A DNA stretch of 64,000 nucleotides from positions 8,912,992 to 8,976,991 of the forward strand of contig NC_134441.1 of NCBI RefSeq assembly GCF_030867145.1. The letters are read 5' to 3'. Each line of letters starts with the position of its first letter. Positions within the stretch are counted from its first letter, which is position 1. Both the position numbers and the translations under genes were made by a program. The notes below the pieces were generated by a model. That model searched no databases, was not told the origin of the DNA, and was given only the letters and a program-made list of their open reading frames with translations. Source of the stretch: Opisthocomus hoazin. Taxonomy: Eukaryota; Chordata; Aves; Opisthocomiformes; Opisthocomidae. Positions 11,691 through 21,480 of the stretch are shown piece by piece.

Positions 11691-13369
11691 GACGGGAGTC
11701 TGAGGCTGGACTCGGGCCAGCGGCGAGGCAGCCCGGCGAGCGCCAGTGCCCTCTGCCGAAGCGAGCTCCGGGGAGCGCCGGCAGCCGGGATCGCTCCCCT
11801 GCCCCGCGCCCCGGGGAGACGGCGGGGTCAGCGGGCTGGCTGCTCGCAGAGCCGAGCCGAGCACGGGATGCTCTGCAGTTCCGCTCTCGGGGCGGCGTGT
11901 CTCAGTGGGCTGCGCTGGCGTTCTGCTGCCGCCTCACCGGGGAAGCAGGTGTTTCTGGCAGAAGCAGGTCCGACTCCATGGCCATCTGAGCAAGATGAAG
12001 GAGTGGGACCGCTGCTCCTTGACCGAGGTACCCGCACGCTGCCTTCTGGCTGGAGGGAGCGGTGGGTGGCCAGGAAGGGTGCTCGGGTGTGGGATGGTGC
12101 ACAGACAGGGAGCTCCCCCGAGACAGCAGAAACACGGGGGACTGGTGGGCTGTCACCCCCCACCCTGCTCGTCCCAGTTGCATCCCTCTCCACGCATGGT
12201 TCAGTGATGTCCCTCCCAATCCCTGTCCTCCTCCTGCTTTTTGCAGGAGGTGGGAATGCAGAGCTGGTTTTATTCCCTCTGCAGGGCTGCTGCAGGTCCC
12301 GGGGTGTTTGGGAAGGTTAATTCTGGCCAGGGCACAGGGCAGGGACCAGAACCCGGCCCGGGGCTACGGGAGCAGACTGCAGAGTTTGTTTGCAGAGGGA
12401 AGTTCCCTGTCTGAGCCGGGTTTTCCCCTCCCTTTGGGAAGCAACCCGCGCGCCTGACGCTTTCCCATGGATGAAATGGCTGCGGCACGCCATGGCCATC
12501 GTTGCCGCTCCTTGCGCTCCCTCTGCAGGACCCGACCGCCGGCTTCGGGGCCGCATCCAGCCCGGGGTCTGCAGCCAAAGCCAGGCTGGCCCTTCTCGCA
12601 CGAGCCCCCGGGGTGAGGCTGGGGGTCTGTTTAATTGAAAGGCTGGAGCTAATTTCTGTGTGTGTGTGGTGGGCCGAGTCTTGGCCAGTGCGACGTTCAG
12701 GCACCAGACTGCAGGGCTTGGGCAAACTGGGGGGTGCGATGCCCCCAGGGCTCAAGGAAGTGGGGTGGAGGTGGGGGCTGCCCCAGCGGGGAGAGCAGGA
12801 GCTGGCTGGAGAGCAGAGGCTGCGGGATGCGGGGATGCTCGCCAGAGCAGCTGCCTCTGCGCCCGGCTGTGAAAACCCCTTGCTGGGGTGGAGCCCGAAA
12901 CAAAGCCTCAAAGGAAAACGTCTCCTCTGCTCCAAAGCTTGTCCCCTGCTATTCAGCTAAAACTCCTGGCTGTCCCACCACCGTCCCAAGCCTGGCACCC
13001 TGTGCGCTGAGCGATGCCACCTCCCGTTCGGGCTCTCTGGGGAGCTCAGCGGCTCCGTCCGTCCCTGTCCAAGGGTCCTGCCCTTGCGCAGGGCAGCTGG
13101 GGGAAAGCAGCCTCCCCAGGTGCCAACCCACGGGCACGTCCACCGCTCCCATCCCTCCATGCCCAGCCGTGCGGGAGCCCGGGCGCAGCTCCCCATCTCC
13201 TCGCCCCACAGCTCTGGGGCCACCTCTCCCTCTGTAAGCGGAGAGGTTCCCTCCCCGCCAGAGGCCAGGCTGCCAAATTCCAGCCAAGAGCACATTTTTA
13301 TGGCGTGACACCAGTGGGGCCCCGGCAGGAGACGGCACGAGATCCAGGCGTTCGCCTGAGAGACTCCGG

Positions 13370-14330
13370 TACCGGCGCGACAGCGGCGTGCGTGGACGGC
13401 TCGACCGGCACCGCCTGCCCCGCCGTTTTCCTCCCTCTGCCCGTGGAAGCGCTCGCCAAATATTACAAAACATCCTCCTTCCTCTCCCCGAGGGTGCAGA
13501 CACCCCGCCACTGCCTGGCCCTCCCCACGCCGGCCTTCCCCTTCCTTCCTCCCGGCTCCTTTTCCAGGCAGCTGCTCACGCAGGCGGCTTTCGGAGGAGC
13601 CCCGGGACAGGTAGCAGAGCGTGCCGGAGCCCGGGACAAGTCTGCGGCCGGAAAGGTAGGAAGGCGAGGGGAGCCGAGGGCCGGGACGCTCGCTGGGCGC
13701 GAGGGAGGAGGAGAGCAGAGAGCGAGGTCTCCTCGGCCACGCCGGGGTGCGGAGCCCCTCTCCAGCTCCCACCAACCCCCCCTGCGATGGCAGACCTTGA
13801 CGACACCTTCGAGCTGCACGCCCTCATCCCCGCTTTGCCCTGCCGCGGAGCTCGGTCTCGCGGCGCTTTCCCGAGGCAGAGCAGGGCCGCGGCACCTGCC
13901 AGCCGGCCGGGCTGCGTGGGCACGCCGGGCTCCCCGCCAGCGCCTTCGCGCCGGGCTGCGACGCCGTCTGCCTCCGAGGTCCGTGTTGTGGCTCTGTTTG
14001 CGTTGCTAAGGAGGAGCTGCCCAAGCGCGGTGGGATGCTGGGTGCCGGCATGCAGCTCCGCTCTCCTGCCCGGCCGGGCCAGGGGCTGCCCTCGCTCGGG
14101 ACCCTCTCGGGACGCCGTCAGAGACCCGAGCGAGCCACGGGTGGAGAAGGGCTCGGGCACAGCGTCCTCCCTCCGAGGCGGTTTGCCGCTGCTCTGCGGG
14201 GGCAGGGGGTGCGGGCTGGGGTGCCGGGAGCCCACCGCAGAGCCGAGGTGCTCCGGGCGCTCCCCACCACCACCGCGAAGCCCCGGGGTGCCGGCCCCGG
14301 GCAGGTCTGGAGCCGGTGGCATTTAGATGG
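13370..14330. promoter_or_regulatory. Orphan CpG island
   Basis: About 1 kb is dense in CpG and GC, of the kind that marks constitutive promoters. It has donor-like sites such as AAAG|GTAGGAAG near 13655 and an ATG in good context at 13787 (MADLDD...). No downstream exon of a recognised protein joins to it. It could serve an unannotated transcript, an upstream gene on the other strand, or be a GC-rich stretch without function. Confidence 0.35.
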
Positions 14331-14729
14331 GAGGCTCCGAGGAGGCGTTTAAACACCATCCATGCGACAGACCCGGCTCTTAGTCACAGTCCCCAGAAAC
14401 AACAGCGAACCTCTGCCCCGGGCAGCAGCCAGGGCTTGGCGTGCCTCTTTCCCAGGCACATGGAAATTTCCATGGAATTAGCGTACGGGTAATTATTACC
14501 ATCTGCCTCCTTGCAGACAGCAGTCACCCCGTGCGCAGGGGACCGCGGTGCTGGGGGGCTGCGCAGCCTCGCGCGGAGGGGAGCTCGCTCCCACCTGGGA
14601 CCTCGGGGCCGGCAGAACAACTGCGGCCACCACAGCAGCCCCCGGGCAAGCGGGGGGTTCCCCCTCGGGGCCCGCGTCGCTGCGCGTGGCTGTGGGCACG
14701 CCGGGCACTTGCACAGGCAGGAGGGCAGA

Positions 14730-15030
14730 CGAGCATGTCAGGACATTTTATTTTTGTCCATGGAATGTTTTTGGTTTTGTTTGTCTTATTTTTCGGACAG
14801 TGAAAGCTTTCAAGGGTGTCAACTGTTTTCTTGCCAAAACATAATGCAACCCAAACCAGAACACGCTGCCCGACAAAAAAAAAGATTAATATATGAGTTT
14901 TCAGTTTCTCGGAAGTAAATAGCCCCTAATGGTGGCAGAAACGGGTATGTTCTCTCAGGCACTTCCATTAAAATAAATCTAATCAGATGTTTCCTTATCA
15001 GGGTCACCTCTGTGCTTTTAAACTGCGGTG
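14730..15030. promoter_or_regulatory. AT-rich island, candidate conserved non-coding element
   Basis: This is a strong AT-rich block with TTTTATTTTTGTCC, AAAGATTAATATATGAG (about 14881) and AAATAAATCTAATCAG (about 14972). It is unique sequence without tandem structure. No open frame here is bounded by plausible splice sites. Among the upstream islands it is one of the best candidates for a deeply conserved element. Confidence 0.35.
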
Positions 15031-15289
15031 TTAACTCTTGCCCCGTGAAGGGGTCTGGCTGCTGCCGGGCACGGAGGCTTGCTGCTCCTCCGGCTTTCCC
15101 TTCGCGGGGCTGTCCGAGGAGGGGCTGCTTCAAGGGGAGAGGCGGCATCGGGGCTTCTTGACTCAGATCAAGCGCCCCAGATAAGGGGCTCGGACCCCGC
15201 GTTCTCGTTGAACACGCGGTATAAGAAGGTGTGCTGGTGGCGGGGGTCTGGAGGGAGCGCTGCAGTTCCAGGGTCCAGCGTGAAGCACC

Positions 15290-15350
15290 CTGGCCTCAGG
15301 ACTAGAGCAAATTTGCATCGTTAAAACCTGCATAATGTCAAATTCACTGG
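15290..15350. promoter_or_regulatory. Short element with perfect octamer motif
   Basis: ATTTGCAT at 15311-15318 is an exact POU-family octamer. It is followed by GTTAAAAC and ATAATGTCAAATTC. Nothing coding is present. Confidence 0.25.
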
Positions 15351-16099
15351 GGGAAAGAGACAGAGTATGTCCGACAGAGCTGCAGCGAGCGTGCGTGGGG
15401 TGCAGGTTCCTCGCGCCAGGCTGTGTGCTGACCTGTTATTAATAAGCTGGCAGCGAAGCGGCATCCCAGCAGCTCTGTCTGGGATGCAGCTCCAGCATCC
15501 CCACTGCCGAAGCCACAGCCTCAGCGCTGCACTCTGTGGAGCGGGGGATGTAACTGGGAGGCCTGGGGAGTAGGTGGTCAGATGCCACGGTGATGGGCGC
15601 CTGGTGTAACCCAGCGGAGCCGTGCTGACGGCTGGGTGTTTCAGCCCTGGGGTCACGGCTGGCTTTCGGCAGCCCGGACGGTGGCCCAGGGTGGCAGAAG
15701 CTGCTGAGAGCCAAGGACAGATGATGCAAGTGGTCTGCGGATTGTGACCACAAAACACGTAAAGCAGTGTTTCCGTAGCATGTAGCTGCGCGTGGTGGAG
15801 AGAAGGTCAATAAACGAGGAGACAGCGATCGTTATGTGCGCACGTGGCTGCTATTTTAAGCTCAGAGGCCCATGCAGATCGTCATTTATCACGGCTAATG
15901 CGGAGGGAAGAGGGTCGTGCCAGCTACGGCGGGGGGCTGCCCAGCAGTGCGTACCGAGGGGAGCGCGTCCCGCATTCCTGGGGCGAGCAAGAGTGGCTGA
16001 GGGTCCGCATCCCAGCGGTGCCGTGCCAGGCACCAGCCCCATGCCAGCCCCCCCGGAGCCCCCCACCTGCGAGCTGCCCCGCTCCGCTGGCAGCACGGC

Positions 16100-16550
16100 C
16101 AGGCTGCATGGCAGCGGCCGGCGCCCTGCCTGGGGGGGCCACGCGCGGCCCTGCCCCATGGCAAAGGGGGCCCTGCCCCGTGATGGGGTCCCTGCCCCGC
16201 ACTGGGGTCCCTGCCCCGCACCGGGCTCTGTGATCCGCACCAGGCTCTGTGCCCTGCTGCAAGGGGGGCCCTGCCCTGCACTGGGGTCCCTGCCCCGTGG
16301 CAAGGGGGTCCCTGCCTCATGATGGGGTCCCTGTCCCACCTAAGGGGGTCTCTGCCCCGCACCGGGCTCTGTGCCCTGCTGCAAGGGGGGGCCCTGCCCC
16401 TTGGCAAGGGGGTCCCTGTCACACGGTAAGGGGGTCCCTGCCCCACATTGGGGTCCCTGCCCTGAGGTAAGGGGGTCCCTGCCCCGCACTGGGGTCCCTG
16501 CCCTGCGCTGGGGTCCCTGTCCCTCGGTAAGGGGGTCCCTGCCCGGCCCG
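16100..16550. repeat. GC-rich minisatellite upstream of the alternative TACC1 promoter
   Basis: A run of imperfect units of about 17-35 bp is built on GGGGTCCCTGCCCCGCA and variants ending AAGGGGGTCCCTG. It stretches over roughly 400 bases and ends just before the GC-box-rich sequence that precedes 16696. Reading frames through it are shadows of the repeat. Confidence 0.8.
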
Positions 16551-16800
16551 CAGCAGGCCCCGGCGGGGCGGTCAGCGGCCCCCCGGCTCGGCCCCGCCCG
16601 GCCCCGCAGCAGCCCGGGCCCGGCGCAGCCGCCCACCCCCCGGCGGAGGCGGGGTCGCGGCGCAGGGAGCGCGGCGGGCCCGGCCCGGCCCGGCCATGGG
16701 AGCGGCGCAGAGCCAGAGGCCGCGGGAGCGCGGGGCCCCGCAGCGCCGGTGAGTGCGGGCGGGGGGCGGCCCCGCAGCCCCCTCAGCCCCCTCCTCCCCG
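16550..16800 (+). promoter_or_regulatory. CpG-island promoter, candidate alternative TACC1 promoter
   Basis: Dense CpG with several GC boxes of the GCCCCGCCC/GGGCGGGG type precedes an ATG in strong Kozak context at 16696. There is no TATA box. It lies 7.5 kb upstream of the main TACC1 start on the same strand, and the exon it would drive splices in the right phase to TACC1 coding exon 2. Confidence 0.45.
16696..16748 (+). CDS. TACC1: Candidate alternative first coding exon of TACC1
   Basis: An ATG in strong context (GCC before, G after) opens a frame of 17 codons plus 2 bases. It ends at a consensus donor, GTGAGT, at 16749. The encoded N terminus starts MGAAQS, with Gly2, small uncharged residues 3-4 and Ser6, which fits the N-myristoyltransferase pattern. 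The exon ends in phase 2, exactly as the main first exon (24220-24365) does, so splicing to exon 2 at 24869 would keep the TACC1 frame through Ser-Asp-Ser-Glu-Gly. I recall mammalian TACC1 isoforms with short alternative Met-Gly N termini, but could not check this. Transcription here is unproven. Confidence 0.45.
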
Positions 16801-16867
16801 CAGCCCCCTCCTCCCCGCTCCCCCCGCGCGGGGTGGCCGGCGGCGGGAAAAACCAGAGCCCGTGGTC

Positions 16868-16998
16868 AGACTGGGGGAGAGGTGCTCTGCTCACTGGTTA
16901 AACTGGGGGGGAGAGGGGCTCTGCTCAGTGGTGAGACTGGGGGAGAGGTGCTCTGCTCACTGGTTAAACTGGGGGGGAGAGGTGCTCTGCTCTCTGCC
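16868..16998. repeat. 66-bp tandem duplication
   Basis: A 66-bp unit starting AGACTGGGGGAGAGGTGCTC begins at 16868 and again at 16934. Each unit itself contains two related halves of about 33 bp. It lies about 120 bases downstream of the candidate alternative TACC1 donor. Confidence 0.75.
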
Positions 16999-16999
16999 C

Positions 17000-19520
17000 C
17001 GCAGCCCCGCTGTGCTCTCACCGGGGTGGGCAGCGGGGTGGCCCCATCACCCCGTGCTGGGCAGCGTGGGTGCGATGGGAGGGGGGGTCTCAGAGATGGC
17101 TGTGAGTGTCGTGGGTGGGGGTCAGGGGGCCGGGGCCAGGTGCTGCTCAGCGGGCCCGGGCTGCAGCGTGGGCAGTTCCGCCCGGACGTGGGGCAGGACG
17201 GCTTCCCACCGAGGGTGGGGGGCCCTGGCGCAGGCTGCCCGGAGGGGCTGGGGGGTCTCCTGCGCTGGAGATACCCAACCCCACCTGGAGATGGTCCCGC
17301 GCAGCCTGCCCTGGGTGACCCAGCGCTGGCGGGGGGTCGGGCCGGGTGGTCCCCAGAGGGCCCTGCCAGCCCCGCCGCACTGGGTTCTGGGGCTCGGCGC
17401 GGTGCCCAGCGCTGCCGTTACGCGGCGGGCGCGGGGCTGGCGGCGGCGGGAGGCTCGGTGCCCGGGAAGGCGAGGGCAGGGCGGCGGGAGCTGCTGCTCG
17501 CCGGCCGGCTTGGACGCGGCGAGCGACGGACGTGCTGGCTGCCAGCAGCAGGGAGCCTGGCGGCATCTTAGCTGTAGATCAGCCCTTTCTGGAACAGAAA
17601 TATTTTCTTTAAGTGAGCCACCCTGCGACACAGAGATACTCGGGAGCTTTGTGGCTGCTGCGTTCCCAAGCCCGGCGGCGCTGGGCCGTGCTGGGGGGCT
17701 GCTGGCCCCGTGTCGGGACCCGCGCCCGGCTGAGCACTGCCCTTGTCCTGGAGCCTTTGCCGGGTTTTCCCGAGCAGGTGGCCCGGAGCCAGGCTGCTGC
17801 TCTCCTCAACGCCTACAAACATCCCTCCCTTTGCAAACGCTGGCTTCGGACGGGGAAAACAAATCTTGCTCCCGCTTGTAACTGCTCTGCCCTGCCTTTG
17901 GTTCCCTGCAGTGGTCTCCTAATCACAAATTAGAGGGGTTCCCCCGCAGGAACCCCCCCGTTGCTCACTCTCTGTGTTGGAGCCGCTCCTTTCCGCCCTG
18001 TCAGACCCGGCTGCGGCTGCTTCGCGCCTGTTTGCTCCGCCTTGAGCAAACGCTGTGGCGTTCCCCCCTGCCCTGCGTCGTGTCCCTTGCCGCTCCCCGT
18101 GCCGGCTGCCGTCCTCGCTCCGCGGCTGCTCCACCGTCCCTGCCAGCACCCCAGGGTGCGGGGCGGAGGTGCTGCCTGCACTTCCCAATGTCACCGAGTC
18201 CTGAGGAAAATCAGGGAGGCAGGGCCTGACAAACACCTGATAAGAGCATTCCTGCCGCGTAGCACTGATATTTATAGCAAACAGAGCAGAGGAGTCGATA
18301 GGGGAGTAAAGAAGCAGCAAGGTGAAGGCAGATGCTTGTGTTCAGAAACCATCGGTGTGAAAATCAGGCTGGAACTCGCATATCTTGGGCCTGTTTCTGC
18401 TGAATTGCTTTGCATGAGCCCACACCCGCGCGAGCAGCATCGGCGAGATGAAGCTGTGGCGGCTGTTTTTAAGATGCAGGAACAGGAGTGCGTTCGTTTT
18501 CGCATCGGTCCTTTTTACTGCAGCCGCAGACGTGTGTGTTTATTCATTTGGAGGCGGCGTGGTGGGGAAAGGCAGCGGGAGCCCAGGGGCTGGTTGGTGC
18601 TGTCTGGGCCCCTGTGCGACAGTCGTGTCCTTCCCTTCTGTTTCTGCAGAGCTGGTCTGGTGGCCTGCGTGGCGCCGGGAGCGGTCAGAGCGCAGGCTGT
18701 GGGGGGTCCCGGGGCAGCTGAGCTGCTCAGCGGTGCTGTCCCACGCCGGGCACCGCGCTGGTGTCCGCTGATGCTGCAGCCTGTGACGCCTGGTTCTGCT
18801 GCGCCCGGGCAAGCAGGCGGCGGAGCCCAGGGTGGGTGGAAATCACGTTTGGTTTGAATTCCAGAGCGTTCAGTATGGCGCTTCTCCCACCGTGACCTGT
18901 GTCTGGACTGCGGCTCCGCCAAGGGCAGGAGAAGCAAAGGGATCGCGGGAACTTTGCTGGCGTGGACTCGTCCTCCCGCGGCCCTGCCTCGTCCCTCGGC
19001 ACTGGCCTCCTGCTGATGGTGGGAAAGTGCCCCAAAACGCCAGCCGGGCTCCGCTTTCCACCCATGGACGCAGCAGCTGCGAGGCGTTACACGCCGCGGT
19101 CGCTGCGAAACCCCGCGCGCGAGGCTGTGCTGGGCCGCCGGCCCGTCTGGGGTGAGGGGCTGCGAGGCGGGAGAGGGCAGGACAGCGCAGCGAGGAGCTG
19201 GGGTCTCTGCCCGGGCTCAGATGATGCCAGAGGATGCTCCAGCCTGCTCCGAGGGCATCGCCCGGGCCCCAGGGCTCTGCTCGGCACCTCCCGTGCTTCG
19301 TCATCGCGCGGGGGTCGCTCCCGCAGGCTGCCCACCCGCTCCCCTGTTCACACGGGGGCAGGGCAGGGCAGAGGGTGGGCTGAGGAGCCACCTCCGCTCC
19401 GGGGTCCTGCGGGGCAGGGACTGAGGGGAGCCGCAGAACCCCAGCACCCCAGCCCTCCGCATCCCGACGGGCCGGGGATGCGCCCCAGCCCTTGGAAATC
19501 CCATCCTGGAGTGCCCTCTA
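17000..19520. other. TACC1 upstream region (intron of the alternative transcript)
   Basis: I see no coding exon here. 17.1-17.9 kb is GC-rich unique sequence, and 18.18-18.56 kb is a moderately AT-rich island listed separately. The rest is GC-rich without recognisable repeats. Confidence 0.5.
18180..18560. promoter_or_regulatory. Candidate regulatory element with GATA and E-box-type sites
   Basis: CACCTGATAAGAG near 18235 combines an E-box and a GATA core. GATATTTATAGC (about 18267) and GCTTTGCATGAG (about 18408, octamer-like) follow. The composition is more balanced than the flanks. Regulatory role is inferred. Confidence 0.3.
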
Positions 19521-19911
19521 GTGCTCCGGGACGCTCCGGGATGCTCCGGGATGCTCCGGGATGCTCTAGCAGGCTGCTGCACCCAGGGGATGCTCGGCAG
19601 TGCTCCAGGACACTCTGGATTGCTCCAGGATGCTCTGGGATGCTACTGCACCTGGGGGACACTCTGGGATGCTCCAGGATGCTGCTGCATCAAGGATGCT
19701 CCGGGATGCTCTAGGATACTGCTGCACCCAGGGGATGCTCTGGGATGCTCCAGGACACTCTGGGATGCTCTGGGATGCTACTGCACCCAGGGGACACTCT
19801 GGGATGCTCCAGGATGCTGCCATGCCAGGGATGCTCTGGGATGCTTTGGAACGCTGCTGCATCTGGGGGATGCTCCGGGATGCTCTGGGATGCTCTGGGA
19901 CGCTGCCGTAC
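19521..19911. repeat. Ten-bp-based minisatellite with higher-order structure
   Basis: The basic unit is about 10 bp (GGGATGCTCC/GGGATGCTCT), repeated dozens of times. It is punctuated by variants CACTGC/CTGCTGCACCCAGGGGA, giving a loose higher-order period near 90-100 bp. Because the unit is not a multiple of three and rarely makes stop codons, long overlapping open frames exist on both strands. None is a real gene. Confidence 0.85.
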
Positions 19912-20099
19912 CTGGGGCTCGCAGCCAGGGAGGGACCCCGGGGCCCTCGGCCAGCGCTGCCGCTCTTCCCCCGGCCTTGGCTTTCTGCTGGCCCATGGCG
20001 TGCCCCTTCCCAGGGCCCGGTTCCCTTTCCAGTCTGGGCTGTCAGGGCAGAGAGGCTGAGCCTCTCCCCGGGTTGCTCTGCGGCCCGGGCAGGTGAGTC

Positions 20100-20430
20100 G
20101 CGGACGGGAGTTACCGGCGTTAATCTTTTCCGTGTCACAGCAAAGGGCAGGAAACATTACGGAACCGTCTCTCCCCGGCATTTGCTGCGCGTTGTCACTG
20201 GCACACAGACGCCTTCCTGTGAGTAGTTCTCTTCATTCCCAGAGGTTGCATTTTTCGCAATGCAATGGCACAGAATACTTTACCTTTTTAGTGATGCGTA
20301 GGCCTGCTTTAAACTGAGGAAAACATGATAAATAGAATAGAGTGGTGTAAAAGCCAGCAGCAGAAAAGAAGTGAGAAGAAAAATGAAAAACAAGAGAAGA
20401 AAAATGAAAACCCACAAAAGATCCGTTTCT
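20100..20430. promoter_or_regulatory. AT-rich island, candidate non-coding element
   Basis: Unique AT-rich sequence includes GTTAATCTTTTCC, a TTTTTCGCAATGCAATGG segment resembling C/EBP half-sites (about 20250) and an A-rich tract at 20365-20420. No coding exon is recognised. Confidence 0.3.
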
Positions 20431-21352
20431 GAGCTAGAAATGGAAGCGCTGGCTCGCGGCACCGTGCCCAGACAGGCTCGGCAGCCAGAAATAGATGTTC
20501 TCCTGCCTAATGAAAGGGCCGAGAGTGGAAGCCCCAGGTGCACGCCTTCCCTCACCCGGGGCACTGCAGCTCCAGACACACGGACGCGGCTGCGGTACCT
20601 GCTCCGCAGCGTGCGCTTCCCGCGCCCGTCCCGGGGACTGAGGTGTGGCGGCAGCGAGAACGGGGCGCGACGTGTTTCTGGGGCGTGGGGCCAGGCAGAG
20701 GCACCGCTGCCGGCCGGGCGGGAGGGGGTTCATCCCGGTGTGAAATGAGGGAGAGCCCCTCCGATGCAGAGCTGTTAGCCCTGGATGCAGCTGACTTCCT
20801 GCGAGGAGCAGCGCGAGACGTGTGGGTGAGGTTTTGCATCTTTTCGCAGGCTCTGTGACGCCGCGGCTCTTCCAGCTCCGCAATCGATGGGGCTCCACCT
20901 GCTTGCTCTGAAGCGGGGTGCTGCTGCGCTCCCCCGTCCCCGCAAAGCCAGGGCAGCCTGCGCGCTGTGGCTGGTTTCTGGGTCTTTTGCTGCTGCTGGA
21001 GACGCTGCGCTGCCTGCCTGCTCCTGGCGCTCCTTCCTGGGGCAGCTGGGACGGCCCTCGGCCAGAGCGCCCGGGCCGGTGATCCGCAGGGAAAGGGCTG
21101 CAAGAGCCCGAACAGTCCCTGCTCGGGCATCTGCCGCCTGCGTGCGTGCGGAGGTGATGGGAGATGTTGCTAACGTAACCCGTAGTGTTTGTTTGAGAAG
21201 AGGCAAAGCCAGGAAAAATAGTCACGAAGCAAGGCTGGGTGCCCGTGATGAGAGCCTGCGGGGGCTGGCGACCACCTCCTCCTGCGCCCACAGATCGGCC
21301 CCGCCACGGACCCCAGCCCGGAGGGGCTGGGCGCTGGGGCAGGGGGGTGCTG

Positions 21353-21480
21353 GGCTGTGCATCGGCAGGGTGTACACCGATACACAGGCTGTATGTTGAC
21401 AGGCTGCACATCGTCGGGCTGTAAGTCAGTGCGTGGGCTGTACGTCGGCAGGCTGTGCATCGTCACGTAGGCTGCACCTC
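21353..21480. repeat. Diverged tandem repeat with alternating 15/19-bp spacing
   Basis: Eight copies of GGCTGTACATCG-like units start at about 21353, 21368, 21387, 21402, 21417, 21436, 21451 and 21470. The spacing is thus 15, 19, 15, 15, 19, 15 and 19 bases. Individual copies are diverged, so the array is old or interrupted by small insertions. Confidence 0.7.

Larger units (their letters stand above)
1..16100. other. Gene-poor intergenic region upstream of TACC1
   Basis: I find no exon chain here that encodes a recognisable protein. The open frames present are GC-rich and uninterrupted by chance, lack family motifs and overlap on both strands. The region alternates between CpG-dense stretches (for example 5.24-5.65, 7.8-8.1 and 13.4-14.3 kb) and AT-rich islands listed separately as candidate regulatory elements. 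From remembered mammalian synteny it would be the interval between FGFR1 and TACC1, but no FGFR1 exon is visible, so that is inference. Confidence 0.6.

Noticed and set aside
13787-14009. ATG opening MADLDD... in the 13.4-14.3 kb CpG island
   Set aside because: No downstream exon or recognised protein joins to it; treated as an orphan CpG island instead.
19521-20138. Overlapping 190-codon frames on both strands
   Set aside because: They are generated by the 10-bp minisatellite, whose units contain few stop triplets in any frame.
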